Shown: positions 1 to 8,877 of the stretch, piece after piece
Layout: the number at the start of each line of letters is the position of its first letter
How positions within the stretch are numbered: position 1 is the stretch's first letter
From: Ferribacterium limneticum
GTDB lineage: Bacteria > Pseudomonadota > Gammaproteobacteria > Burkholderiales > Rhodocyclaceae
NCBI RefSeq assembly: GCF_020510565.1
Contig: NZ_CP075189.1
Location: forward strand, 2,216,501 to 2,280,500
DNA length: 64,000 nucleotides
Reading direction: 5' to 3'
Notes under the pieces: model-generated
The model's database searches: none
The model's input: only the letters and a program-made list of their open reading frames with translations
What the model was told of the DNA's origin: nothing
Program-made: the position numbers and the translations under genes

Positions 1-868
1 GGGTAGCGCAGACAATGCGTACGTCCACCGGGATCTCGGCACGTCCACCGAGGCGTTCAATGACGCGCTCCTGAAGAAAACGTAACAGCTTAGCCTGAAG
101 CGGCATGGGTAGGTCGCCGATTTCATCGAGCATCAAAGTGCCGCCATTGGCGGTTTCGATTTTTCCGGGGGTCGTTTTTGCCGCGCCCGTAAACGCGCCC
201 TTCTCGTAGCCGAAAAGCTCACTTTCCAGCAGATTATCCGGAATGGCGGCGCAATTGATGGCCACAAAACGCTCATTGCTGCGCGGCGAAGATTCATGCA
301 GGCCCCGTGCCAGCAATTCCTTGCCGGTTCCGCTTTCGCCGAGGAGCAGCACTGTTGCATTGCTGCTGGCTACCTTTTCTATGGTCCGGCAAATCTTTTG
401 CATACCGGCATCACGCGTTAGCAGGCCGGCCAGTGCTGGTGGATGTTGAGTTGCCAGCAGTCGACGATTTTCCTGCTGCAGATCATGGAGTCGAAAGGCG
501 CGATCAATGGTCAGCGCGAGCAATTCCGGCTCGAAGGGCTTGGCAAAAAAATCATAGGCGCCAAGGGCAATCGCGCGTAGCGCGTTGGCTCTGTCATTCT
601 GTCCGGTGAGAACGATGACCTTGGTGTCGGGAGCGGTGGCCAGAATCTGCTCCAGCAACCGGAAACCTTCTGAAACGGAGTCTGCATCCGGCGGCAGGCC
701 CAGGTCCATGGTGACGACGGCAGGGCAGTGACGGTGTATTTGTGTCAGTGCGCTTTCACGGTCTGCTGCGGTCAACGTCTCAAACTGGTCAAAAGACCAG
801 CGGAGTTGCTTTTGCAACGCGAGATCGTCTTCAACAATGAGAAGGGAGCGTGTTTTTTCCGTACTCAT
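1..868 (-). CDS. prsR: PrsR, sigma-54-dependent response regulator of the PEP-CTERM system (partial, C-terminus outside window)
   Basis: The reverse strand reads open from an ATG at 868 to the window edge, giving about 289 residues. Residues 8-125 form a receiver domain with the acidic pair D14/D15, phospho-acceptor D55 (TMDLGLP) and a conserved Lys in FFAKPF. Then comes an AAA+ sigma-54 activator domain with Walker A GESGTGKE, the sigma-54 contact motif GAFTGA and Walker B LMLDEIGD. The rest of the AAA+ domain and the expected helix-turn-helix lie beyond position 1. The start overlaps the stop of the upstream kinase (ATGA), so the pair is probably translationally coupled. Inference: it activates RpoN promoters of PEP-CTERM genes; a matching promoter is present at 53991-54006. 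Confidence 0.93.
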   Translation of the reverse strand, partial: MSTEKTRSLLIVEDDLALQKQLRWSFDQFETLTAADRESALTQIHRHCPAVVTMDLGLPPDADSVSEGFRLLEQILATAPDTKVIVLTGQNDRANALRAIALGAYDFFAKPFEPELLALTIDRAFRLHDLQQENRRLLATQHPPALAGLLTRDAGMQKICRTIEKVASSNATVLLLGESGTGKELLARGLHESSPRSNERFVAINCAAIPDNLLESELFGYEKGAFTGAAKTTPGKIETANGGTLMLDEIGDLPMPLQAKLLRFLQERVIERLGGRAEIPVDVRIVCAT

Positions 869-2976
869 GCGGCTTCCTGCTCGCGAAGATCGGATTCGGT
901 GCGAATGACGAAAAGCGGGAGCGTGACGGTAATGCGCGTTCCTTTGCCCGGTTCGCTATCGACCTGCATGTCGCCACCCAACTCTCGGATGTATTGCGCA
1001 CTTTCGTAGGCGCCTATTCCCATGCCTGCATCCTTGGTGCTCTGGAAGGGCTTGAAGAGGCGGTCGCGGATGAACTCCTGAGTCATCCCATGCCCATTGT
1101 CGCCAACTTCAATGGCAGCCTTGTCATTACGGCGTTCGAGCAAAGCCCACACGCGAGCACCTGAGGGTGAGGCATCGATGGCATTTTGGACGAGATGACC
1201 GATGACCCTTTCGAGTCGCTCCTCGTGGCCGCGAGCTATCAATCGATCCTGTACGTATGTTTCGATGGCCCTTCCCTGATTCATTTTGTCCTTTTGAATG
1301 CGCTGGATGACATCTGCAAGATTAACACCACAGATGCCACCCGGGGGAGTAGCGCCTTCCCGCAACTGCATCATGAGCTGGCGCATGCGTTCGACGGCGT
1401 GGTCGACGGTCATCAGCATGTCCTGCTGGAATTCCGGGTTGTCGCTGTGGCGCTCGGCATTTTTGAGCATCAGCGAAAGTTGCGTCACGATATTCTTAAG
1501 GTCGTGAACTACGAAGGCGGACATCTTGTTGAAGGCATCGAATTTGCGCACCTCAAGCAGAGCCTCGGTGGCCTGCATCCGTGCAAGATAACTGGCTGCC
1601 TGGCAACCAGCGGCGCGCAGCAGATCGTTGACTTCCCAATTGACATTGATCGGGGTGCGCGAACTGCCCAGAATGACGAACCCCTGCATTTCGTTCCCGG
1701 CCATCAAGGGAACGATCAGCCATGCGTTCGGCAGGTCGGATAGCCATGCTGGAATCTCCAGATTGTTGTAGCGAGCCGGGTAGCTGCGGTATTCCTCAAG
1801 GTTGACGACCCATCCACTGGCGAAAAGAAATCGGCAGAGCGACGAGTCTTGCGCCTCTTCGTTAATGCATTCCGGAAGATTCCAGCGTGCATTTTGTCGA
1901 TAGATTGCACTGCCGGTTTCCCGAAGCCAAAGGGTGCCGGCGGGACTTTCGACCATGTTGGCCAGACCTCGAATGACCTGTTGCCCCAAGGCTTGCGGCG
2001 ATTCCTGCTCAGTCAACGTCTGGGTAAAGCGCAGCCACTCTTCACGATAGTCATAGCGATAGCGGAAAAAATGTTTGCCGACCAGAACTTTCATCCTGGC
2101 GCGCATCGATCCGGAAACCAGTAGTACGCCCAGTAGAAGAAGTCCTGCAAATATCAGGGCCAACTGGAAGGCACGACCCCATTCACCGCCGAAATAGCGC
2201 ACGTAATAGCCAACGCCAGCCGTGAAAAGGAGGTATAGCCCGGCAAGAAGGAGGGTGGCCGAATGGAATGCAGCCTTCTGTGAAAGACGGATCTTTGATG
2301 TCCAGTCTCTGGCTCGCTCGGTGGCCATCATGAGCAGCGGGATGGTTATCGCATGGACAAACCCCCTGACGGCCAATGCATCCCTGTCGATGCGGCTAAA
2401 CATCATGGCTTCGGAAAATAGATAGACGTCAAAGGCGAATTGGAAGAAAAGGGCCAGGCAGAGCGGCTTGATGTTCCAGCGAGAATCCTCGGAGACTGTG
2501 CGAAATAGCTGCTCGACAAGCACCAGGCCGATCACTGCTTCGGCGAGTCCGTGGAAAAACAGGAGGCGTAGCCATTCCTCTGTCGATACGAGGCGAAGCG
2601 TGACTAAAAAATGAAGACCGATACCCGCAAAAACCAAAGTCCAGCAGATTGCAGGTAGCCAGGACGGGAGTAATGGCTTGCCCTCCTGCTTGTCGGTTGG
2701 GGCAAGCAGCGTTACCAGGAAGAGGTACCAGACTCCGTATTTGGTGACATCGGCAAGCGATGCTGCGATTAGCACCAGAGTTTTTCCGCTGTAGGCATAG
2801 AGCAAGCCGGCAAAAGCCCACAAAGTCGACATGATGGTAACGGAAACCATACTCCGGGTGCGCAAACCCGATCGCCAATCGGCGCCGAACGAGATCAGGT
2901 ATATCCAAAGTGCCAGGTAGCCTAAGGTGGCAAGCCCAAAGCTCCAGGTAATCAGGGAGGCACTTGTGATTTCCAT
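865..2976 (-). CDS. prsK: PrsK, membrane histidine kinase of the XrtA/PEP-CTERM system
   Basis: This 703-residue sensor kinase has many hydrophobic segments in residues 8-290, a GAF-like region about 325-465, and a C-terminal kinase core. The dimerisation helix carries the phospho-acceptor H491 in VVHDLKN. The ATP-binding domain shows an N box (HLVQNAIDAS, 594-603), G1 (DNGHG, 626-630), F box (FKPF, 641-644) and G2 (GMGIG, 651-655). The architecture matches PrsK, known as the partner of PrsR in exosortase A genomes. It overlaps prsR by 4 bases and follows the sugar transferase by 40 bases, so the three are probably one transcript. The sensed signal cannot be read from the sequence. Confidence 0.93.
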   Translation of the reverse strand: MEITSASLITWSFGLATLGYLALWIYLISFGADWRSGLRTRSMVSVTIMSTLWAFAGLLYAYSGKTLVLIAASLADVTKYGVWYLFLVTLLAPTDKQEGKPLLPSWLPAICWTLVFAGIGLHFLVTLRLVSTEEWLRLLFFHGLAEAVIGLVLVEQLFRTVSEDSRWNIKPLCLALFFQFAFDVYLFSEAMMFSRIDRDALAVRGFVHAITIPLLMMATERARDWTSKIRLSQKAAFHSATLLLAGLYLLFTAGVGYYVRYFGGEWGRAFQLALIFAGLLLLGVLLVSGSMRARMKVLVGKHFFRYRYDYREEWLRFTQTLTEQESPQALGQQVIRGLANMVESPAGTLWLRETGSAIYRQNARWNLPECINEEAQDSSLCRFLFASGWVVNLEEYRSYPARYNNLEIPAWLSDLPNAWLIVPLMAGNEMQGFVILGSSRTPINVNWEVNDLLRAAGCQAASYLARMQATEALLEVRKFDAFNKMSAFVVHDLKNIVTQLSLMLKNAERHSDNPEFQQDMLMTVDHAVERMRQLMMQLREGATPPGGICGVNLADVIQRIQKDKMNQGRAIETYVQDRLIARGHEERLERVIGHLVQNAIDASPSGARVWALLERRNDKAAIEVGDNGHGMTQEFIRDRLFKPFQSTKDAGMGIGAYESAQYIRELGGDMQVDSEPGKGTRITVTLPLFVIRTESDLREQEAA

Positions 2977-3016
2977 GCAGTGGACTTTTCAGGTCACGAA
3001 TGAGCGTGACAAAGGT

Positions 3017-4399
3017 TTAATGGGCGCCCTTGCCTGTCAGCACGACACCCACGGTTTCGAAAAGAACCACCATGTCCAGAAACAGGGAGTGGTTCTTGAC
3101 GTAATACAGATCGTACTGCAGCTTTTCTGCAGAGTCTTCAACTGTTGCACCGTAGTGATAGCGGACTTGAGCCCAGCCTGTGACGCCGGGTTTGACGCTG
3201 TGACGTACGGCGTAAAAGGGGATTTCCTTGGTCAACTGATCGACAAAAAATGGGCGTTCCGGGCGGGGACCAACGAGGCTCATGTCACCCTTAAGAACGC
3301 TGAATAGTTGTGGTAGTTCGTCGATGCGTAGTTTGCGGATGACATGCCCGACGCGTGTTGCACGGTTGTCCTGGGCTTGTGCCCAGATCGGTTTCCCATC
3401 TTTTTCGGCATCACGTCGCATACTGCGAAACTTGATGACGTTGAACAGCCTTCCGTTGACGCCAACGCGTTCTTGTCGGTAAAGCAGAGGAAAGCCATCT
3501 TCCAGAACGATTAGAATGGCTGCCACCAGCATTATAGGCAATGCCAATATGATCAAGATGCTGGCGCAGACAATATCGAAAAGACGTTTGACGATTGTGC
3601 GGAATGCGCCTTGACCGAAACCGTCGCCAAAAATCAGCCAGCCCGCATAAAGCGAATCCAGGCGTATCTGCCCAAGCGTCTGTTCGAAATGGCTGGCCAG
3701 ATCCATAACCTTGATGCCTTGCAACTTGCAGTCGAGCAGTTCTCGCATGGGCATGGAGCCGCCACGGCGTTCGCTAAGTGCCACGACGATTTCATCGACT
3801 TTGAGGTTGCGAGCTGTATCCGTCAATGAGCGGTCGCAGCTGAGTATCATGGTAGGTGAAACCAAAGGCTTATCTTCATTGCTGCCAGGGAAGAAGCCAA
3901 TGATCTCGGCGGAAGGGTCGGAGTGATTGAGCGCGCGCTTGACAGCAAGTGCCTGTTGTCCAGTGCCGAATACTAGAATACGTCTGCTCAGGATTTTCGC
4001 GGCAGGGGCTTGGGCAGCGCTTACACGGGTTACCAGCATGCCGAATACGGCAGACATCGCAGAAAGATGAATCAAATCCCGGTTGACCGCAGTAACGGGG
4101 AGCAGTGCGTAAAGTGCGTAGGCAATCGGGATGGACAAGTAGATGGATAGCACCGCTCGGGCCCGGGTTTCCGTGACGGGACGGATCGAGGCGCGTTGAT
4201 AGAGCCCGAGCAGGGCGTTGATCGCAAGCATCACCAGGCCAAACAGCATGGCATAAAGCACAACCTGCATCAGGTTGACCGGAAGACCGCTGTTGACCCA
4301 CATCAGCGTAATCACAAGGCTGACAATCAGGAACGAAAAGTCAAACAGCACCCCCACGATACTTCGCCAAGTAAACCAGTGATTAAACAGCCTGATCAT
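3017..4399 (-). CDS. Undecaprenyl-phosphate sugar-1-phosphate transferase, XrtA-associated (EpsB-type)
   Basis: A 460-residue initiating glycosyltransferase. The N-terminal half has about four membrane helices (residues 12-125) and a CoA-binding-like fold (RRILVFGTGQQA, near 135-150). The C-terminal bacterial sugar transferase domain starts with a membrane helix near 275 and contains KFRSMRRDAE, the acidic catalytic motif in RIDELPQLFSVLKGDMSLVGPRPE, and the conserved VKPGVTGWAQV. Role by family: transfer of a hexose-1-phosphate to undecaprenyl phosphate at the inner membrane, the first step of repeat-unit assembly. It is upstream of prsK in the same direction. The 428 bases before it hold a long inverted repeat (4536-4574) and no gene. 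Confidence 0.92.
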   Translation of the reverse strand: MIRLFNHWFTWRSIVGVLFDFSFLIVSLVITLMWVNSGLPVNLMQVVLYAMLFGLVMLAINALLGLYQRASIRPVTETRARAVLSIYLSIPIAYALYALLPVTAVNRDLIHLSAMSAVFGMLVTRVSAAQAPAAKILSRRILVFGTGQQALAVKRALNHSDPSAEIIGFFPGSNEDKPLVSPTMILSCDRSLTDTARNLKVDEIVVALSERRGGSMPMRELLDCKLQGIKVMDLASHFEQTLGQIRLDSLYAGWLIFGDGFGQGAFRTIVKRLFDIVCASILIILALPIMLVAAILIVLEDGFPLLYRQERVGVNGRLFNVIKFRSMRRDAEKDGKPIWAQAQDNRATRVGHVIRKLRIDELPQLFSVLKGDMSLVGPRPERPFFVDQLTKEIPFYAVRHSVKPGVTGWAQVRYHYGATVEDSAEKLQYDLYYVKNHSLFLDMVVLFETVGVVLTGKGAH

Positions 4400-4827
4400 G
4401 ATACCCCTGCATCCCCTTGGTACATTTGTTGCCGAGCCGTCAGCTTGCGCCTGTGTGGAGTCTCACTCGGTTTTGTTTGGCGCAATGCAAATAGTATGGA
4501 CTCTGGCATATTTTGCTTGTGCACTATTTCACAGAGACTACTTACCAATGCAACAAGTTTCATTGGAAGTAGTCGTCATCTAATGCAAGAAAAGCCAAAA
4601 TTCAGATAAATTGAGTTCGATTCGTTAATGATTATAAAAATAGTGATAAATCGCTCCCTTGACTGGTGGAAACGCACTATACGGGGCTTTTCCCTTGGTG
4701 CGCAACGAGATATAGAACAGATGCATCAGGCGCATTGTAGCCAGTTTGAGAATTGGAGGCGATGCCGGGAAGCTGCGGTGAGCCTCGTCGCAGGCCTGGC
4801 TGATTGCTTCGGAAAACTAACATGTTG
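4400..4827. other. Intergenic region upstream of the initiating sugar transferase
   Basis: No credible gene is seen in these 428 bases; the short open frames have no recognisable product. It is visibly more A/T-rich than the flanks (around 4590-4670) and contains the inverted repeat described separately. It must contain the promoter for the minus-strand sugar transferase operon, but I could not identify one with confidence; a sigma-54-like string near 4504-4518 has the wrong spacing. Confidence 0.6.
4536..4574. repeat. Imperfect inverted repeat / stem-loop upstream of the sugar transferase
   Basis: Arms GACTACTTACCAATG and CATTGGAAGTAGTC pair over 14 positions with one bulged A, around a 10-base loop. 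It lies 137 bases before the start codon of the minus-strand sugar transferase. No T-tract follows on either strand, so it is not a clear intrinsic terminator. It could be a regulator-binding site or a structured 5' leader. Confidence 0.6.
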
Positions 4828-6066
4828 TCAAACTAATATTTCGTTGACTTCCGGGTGTCCAAGGAAACGTTGTGGGCTGGCGCTAGCCCCGTAGGCGCCG
4901 GACTGGAATACCACGACCAGATCACCCGGTTCGGCCACTGCGAGAGTCATGCGATCAGCCAGGATGTCCAGCGGCGTACATAACGGACCGACTACGGAAG
5001 CGATTTCGGTGATTCCGGCATTCATGCGATTGCCGATGGCGACTGGATAGTTTTTTCGGATGACCTGACCGAAGTTGCCCGAGGCCGAAAGATGGTGGTT
5101 CAGGCCACCATCGACAACGAGAAAAGTCTGCCCGCGCGAAACCTTGCGGTCAACCACTCGGGAAACATAAATGCCCGCCTCGCCGACTAAGTAGCGGCCG
5201 AGTTCGATGACCAGCGAGGCGCCGGGAAAATCGACGCTGGCTCGCTGGGAAAGTTGTTCAAGGTTCTGACCAATGCTTGTCAGATCGAGCTGCTTTTCAC
5301 CTGGGAAGTAGGGAATCCCGAATCCGCCGCCGAGGTTTAAGAAACTGATCGGTGAGGGAGTATGGCGAGAGAGCGTGAGCGCCAGGTCGTAGGATTTTTG
5401 CTGTGCCTCGCAAATCGATTCGGCTTTCAGATTTTGCGAGCCGGCAAATAGGTGGAAGCCTTCGAAGGCCAGATTCCGTTCGCCGATTTTGGTCAGCAGC
5501 TCAGGCACCTGTTCGGCATCGACACCGAACTGTTTGGGGCCGCCGCCCATTTTCATGCCGGAGCCTTTGAGCTCGAAGTCCGGATTGACGCGTACGGCAA
5601 TCCGGGCCGGTAGCCCAAGCGCTTGCGAAATGCCTGCCAAAAGCTCGACTTCGCGAAATGATTCGACGTTGATCAAAACACCAGCCGCAACTGCCTGGCG
5701 GAGTTCATTGTCCCGCTTGCCAGGGCCGGCGAAGCTGATTTCATGTGGGTCTGCCCCTGCATCCAGAGCAATTTTCAACTCTCCTGCAGAAGCTACGTCG
5801 ATACCATCGACAAGGCAGGCCATGAAGCCAACGATAGCCGGCATCGGATTGGCCTTCATGGCAAAGTGCAGTTTGACATTTGCAGGCAGCGCGGTATGCA
5901 ATTCGGCAACCCGCGTACGCAGCAGTTTGCGGTCGTAGGCGTAGAAAGGGGTTTGCCCGACTCGTTCGGCCAGTCGAGATAGCGGTAAGCCACCGACCAG
6001 AAGTTCGTTTCCGGCAGCGGAAAACTGGTTCATGGTCGTATGGACAGGGGGTGTTGTTGTACTCAT
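4828..6066 (-). CDS. PLP-dependent decarboxylase, exosortase A system-associated
   Basis: A 412-residue fold-type III PLP enzyme of the diaminopimelate/ornithine decarboxylase family. K71 in FAMKANP is the expected Schiff-base lysine. Also visible are the glycine loop NLGGGFGIPYF, the phosphate-binding ELGRYLVGEAG, and the C-terminal CTPLD and SGAYGAS motifs. This subfamily recurs next to the acyl-CoA ligase that precedes it here (25 bases apart). The substrate is unknown; by family it decarboxylates an amino acid or an amino-acid-derived compound, here probably for decorating the polysaccharide. An in-frame ATG 11 codons downstream is an alternative start; neither start has a strong ribosome site. 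Confidence 0.9.
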   Translation of the reverse strand: MSTTTPPVHTTMNQFSAAGNELLVGGLPLSRLAERVGQTPFYAYDRKLLRTRVAELHTALPANVKLHFAMKANPMPAIVGFMACLVDGIDVASAGELKIALDAGADPHEISFAGPGKRDNELRQAVAAGVLINVESFREVELLAGISQALGLPARIAVRVNPDFELKGSGMKMGGGPKQFGVDAEQVPELLTKIGERNLAFEGFHLFAGSQNLKAESICEAQQKSYDLALTLSRHTPSPISFLNLGGGFGIPYFPGEKQLDLTSIGQNLEQLSQRASVDFPGASLVIELGRYLVGEAGIYVSRVVDRKVSRGQTFLVVDGGLNHHLSASGNFGQVIRKNYPVAIGNRMNAGITEIASVVGPLCTPLDILADRMTLAVAEPGDLVVVFQSGAYGASASPQRFLGHPEVNEILV

Positions 6067-6090
6067 TCTTGAGATAATTAAGACAGTGGT

Positions 6091-7707
6091 TTACAGACTT
6101 TTCTGCTCGACCCACACAGTCGACAACATTTTTCGATCAATTTTTCCATTCGGGTTGCGTGGCAGAGGGCCGTCGCGAACATCAATTCCGCTGGGAACCA
6201 TATAGGCTGGCATGCGAATACGGCATTCGGTGAGCAAAGCATCAACGTTCAAGGTTCCGCCGGCTGGAGGGGTGGCTATAACCTGAATGGATTGACCAAG
6301 GCGGTCGTCATCAACACCAAAGGCAACGCATTCACCTATCAGTTTCGTGGCGTAGAGAATTTCCTCAACTTCGGTTGGACTGACGCGATAGCCCGAGGTC
6401 TTCATCATTTCGTCGCGACGGCCGATGAAATATAGGAAACCTTCTTCGTCCATGCGTACCGTGTCACCAGAGAAGACGGCGATCTCCGGCAGCACCAGCC
6501 CGGCTTCGCGACACGGCGCATGAACCGGTAGCGGCTTGTAGCGCTCAGCAGTCTTTTCTGGATCATTCCAGTACCCCATGCCGACCAGGGCGCCCCGATG
6601 CACCAGTTCCCCCGGTTCGTTCGGTGCACATGGTGAACCATCTTCACGCAGTACCAAAATTTCTGCATTGGGAATAGCTTTACCAATTGAATCTGGTCGC
6701 TTGTCGACCTCGGAAGGTGCTAGAAACGTCGAACGGAAGGCCTCGGTGAGGCCATACATCAGGAAGGGCTTGCTCTGCGGCAAATGACGACGCAAGGCCT
6801 CCAGTGTCTCGCGAGGCATTCTGCCGCCGGTATTGGCGAAATAACGGAGGTGTTCGGCAATGCCTTCGGGCCAGTTTAACTGTGTTAGCTGGATATAAAG
6901 GGGGGGCACGGCTGTAAGACCGGTAACTTTTTCTCGTTCAAGCGCCTTGATTACATCGCGGGGCAGCAAATAGTTGAGTAGCACAACTCGGGCGCCGACA
7001 TGAAAGGCCGTGGTCAGCTGACTGAAACCAGCGTCGAAGGAGAGCGGCAGGGCTGCCAGCAGGGTGTCGCCGGCATGGTTTTCCAGGTAGCTTGAGACAC
7101 TCTTGGCGCCGGCCACCATGTTGCGGTGCGAAAGAACGACGCCCTTGGGCTTGCCAGTGCTGCCCGAGGTGTAAAGAATCCCGACAACATCAGTATCGAT
7201 CACGCGGTGGCCATTGGTTGGGGCAGCGTCTAGCACTACGCTCCAGCGTAAAAGGTTCAACCCTTCCAGATCCGGCAGCGGCTCGGTGCCATCAACTACC
7301 ACGACATGACGCAGGTCGTGGCTGGTAGGTAGCGTGTGACGCAGCAGCGCCAGGCGCTCGGACGAGGTTACGAGGACACGGACATTGCAGTCGCGCATGA
7401 TGTAGCCCACCTGGTCCGGCTTGAGCAGCGGATTGAGCGGTACGAAAACGCCACCGGCGGCGGGAGCGCCAAAGCTGGCGATTACTGTCTCAAAACGCTT
7501 TTCGAGGTAGATGGCAACACGCTCGCCACGCGCGAGGCCGAGTCCGATCAGGCCGCTGGCGAAACGGGAAACCGAGGCCTGCAGTTCGCCATAATTCAGG
7601 GTAGTCTTTCCATAGGTCAAAGCAGGAGCGGAAGCTTCGCGTCCTGCGGCACAGGAAATCAGGTCGGGTAGAAGTGTCGAGTCTTGCATGGGTTGGGAGT
7701 CTGGCAT
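6091..7707 (-). CDS. Acyl-CoA ligase (AMP-forming), exosortase A system-associated
   Basis: A 538-residue ANL-superfamily adenylating enzyme. The AMP-binding P-loop is at 179-190 (YTSGSTGKPKGV), followed by YGLTEAF (A5-type motif), the SGDTVRMDEEG stretch and the C-terminal catalytic lysine in NGKIDRKML. It is expected to activate a carboxylate or amino acid as the acyl-adenylate and pass it to a thiol. The adjacent divergent acyl carrier protein (7802) makes ACP a likelier acceptor than free CoA. It starts an operon with the decarboxylase; a 94-base divergent promoter region separates it from the ACP gene. Confidence 0.92.
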   Translation of the reverse strand: MPDSQPMQDSTLLPDLISCAAGREASAPALTYGKTTLNYGELQASVSRFASGLIGLGLARGERVAIYLEKRFETVIASFGAPAAGGVFVPLNPLLKPDQVGYIMRDCNVRVLVTSSERLALLRHTLPTSHDLRHVVVVDGTEPLPDLEGLNLLRWSVVLDAAPTNGHRVIDTDVVGILYTSGSTGKPKGVVLSHRNMVAGAKSVSSYLENHAGDTLLAALPLSFDAGFSQLTTAFHVGARVVLLNYLLPRDVIKALEREKVTGLTAVPPLYIQLTQLNWPEGIAEHLRYFANTGGRMPRETLEALRRHLPQSKPFLMYGLTEAFRSTFLAPSEVDKRPDSIGKAIPNAEILVLREDGSPCAPNEPGELVHRGALVGMGYWNDPEKTAERYKPLPVHAPCREAGLVLPEIAVFSGDTVRMDEEGFLYFIGRRDEMMKTSGYRVSPTEVEEILYATKLIGECVAFGVDDDRLGQSIQVIATPPAGGTLNVDALLTECRIRMPAYMVPSGIDVRDGPLPRNPNGKIDRKMLSTVWVEQKSL

Positions 7708-7761
7708 GAAGCAGGATATGACGCTGTGTAGTATCTCACAGTCGAAATGGCATTCTCCCCC

Positions 7762-7767
7762 TATAAT
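7762..7767 (+). promoter_or_regulatory. Candidate -10 element for the plus-strand ACP/hydrolase/EPS operon
   Basis: An exact TATAAT lies 34 bases before the TTG start of the ACP gene, in the only gap between the two divergent operons. No good -35 box is found 17 bases upstream, so an activator may be needed, or the call may be wrong. Confidence 0.4.
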
Positions 7768-7801
7768 TCAGCCTCTGATTCTGATGTCGTAGGAGCTTGG
7801 C

Positions 7802-8053
7802 TTGAATACCGAAAAAGAAATATTGTCATTGCTGGATGAAATCCTCAGTCTAAACGGCCGTTCGGCCGCATTCTCTCTGGACACACCCTTGCTCGGCGCC
7901 ATTCCAGAACTGGATTCGATGGCCGTGGTTGCTTTGCTGACGCAGCTTGAGGGACGATTCGGTTTTGGGGTCGATGATGATGAAATCGATGGCGCAACGT
8001 TCGCCACGGTTGGCTCGCTGGTCGAGTTTGTTGATCGCAAATTGGCAGTCTGA
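7802..8053 (+). CDS. Acyl carrier protein, exosortase A system-associated
   Basis: An 83-residue acidic protein of the phosphopantetheine-binding family. S39 in PELDSMAVV is the expected 4'-phosphopantetheine site, with the usual helical pattern on both sides and a C-terminal VGSLVEFV. The start is TTG at 7802, set by a strong AGGAG at 7791-7795 with 6-base spacing; no ATG fits. It opens the long plus-strand operon and sits opposite the ligase gene that probably loads it. Expected role: carrying an activated acyl or aminoacyl group for modification of the polysaccharide or a lipid; the cargo is unknown. Confidence 0.9.
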   Translation: MNTEKEILSLLDEILSLNGRSAAFSLDTPLLGAIPELDSMAVVALLTQLEGRFGFGVDDDEIDGATFATVGSLVEFVDRKLAV

Positions 8054-8067
8054 GGCGAGTAGCAATA

Positions 8068-8877
8068 GTGCGGCCATTTTTCCTTGAGGGCCCGGCTGGC
8101 CATCGTTTCTGTATGCACTATCCGGCGCTCGGTGGTGATGCGCGAGGGGCAATTCTCTATGTGCACCCTTTCGCCGAGGAAATGAATAAATCCCGCCGGA
8201 TGGCAGCCCTACAGGCGCAAGTATTCTGCAAGGCCGGGTTCGAAGTATTGCAAATTGACCTGTTGGGTTGCGGCGATAGCTCGGGGGATTTCGGTGATGC
8301 TGGTTGGCAGAACTGGATCGATGATATCCAGTTCGGTTACGACTGGATAAGGCAGCGAACCAAGCAAGCAATCACGCTGTGGGGGTTGAGAACGGGTTGC
8401 CTATTGGCTGTCGAGGCGGCGAAAGTGCTGCCTGAAAAAGTGAATTTGCTGTTGTGGCAACCGTCCTTTTCTGGAAAGCAATATTTGACGCAATTCATTC
8501 GTTTGAAAGTGGCCAGCGAGATTGCATCTGGTCAGGCAAAAGGGGTTGCCGAGGCATTGCGCCAGCAATTGTCCGCCGGCGAAAAGATTGAGGTTGCCGG
8601 TTATGTTGTGGCGCCTGCGCTTGCTCAGGGCCTTGAGTCGGCCGAGATGCAACTCGATACACTGGCCGTGGGAAATATCGCACTGCTGGAACTCACGACT
8701 CGCGGGTCGGTGGAGTTGTCGCCGATTGCTCAGCGAAAGGTTGTTGATTGGCAATCACTGGGTTGGCAGGTGAACAGCCAGGTTGTTCAAGGCCCCGCCT
8801 TTTGGCAAACCGCTGAAATTGAAGATGCACCGAATCTTTTGGCGGCCAGCTTGGCGGCGGTGGAATCCTGGCAATGA
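8068..8877 (+). CDS. Exosortase A-associated alpha/beta hydrolase 2 (nucleophile position is Arg)
   Basis: A 269-residue alpha/beta hydrolase-fold protein, GTG start. The strand-turn motifs YVHPFAEEMNKSRR and DLLGCGDSSGDF are the conserved oxyanion-side features of this exosortase-linked family. The nucleophile elbow, normally G-x-S-x-G, reads G106-L-R108-T-G110, so the catalytic Ser is absent, and no late Asp/His pair is obvious. It may be non-catalytic or use other chemistry. It overlaps the next hydrolase gene by 4 bases (ATGA). Family membership is clear; the reaction is unknown. Confidence 0.9.
   Translation: MRPFFLEGPAGHRFCMHYPALGGDARGAILYVHPFAEEMNKSRRMAALQAQVFCKAGFEVLQIDLLGCGDSSGDFGDAGWQNWIDDIQFGYDWIRQRTKQAITLWGLRTGCLLAVEAAKVLPEKVNLLLWQPSFSGKQYLTQFIRLKVASEIASGQAKGVAEALRQQLSAGEKIEVAGYVVAPALAQGLESAEMQLDTLAVGNIALLELTTRGSVELSPIAQRKVVDWQSLGWQVNSQVVQGPAFWQTAEIEDAPNLLAASLAAVESWQ

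Noticed and set aside
1186..1743. 185-residue open frame on the plus strand
   Set aside because: It lies opposite the kinase domain of prsK and its product shows no recognisable domain.
4504..4518. TGGCATATTTTGCTT as a sigma-54 promoter
   Set aside because: The GG and GC pairs are 8 bases apart instead of 10, and it points away from the minus-strand genes.
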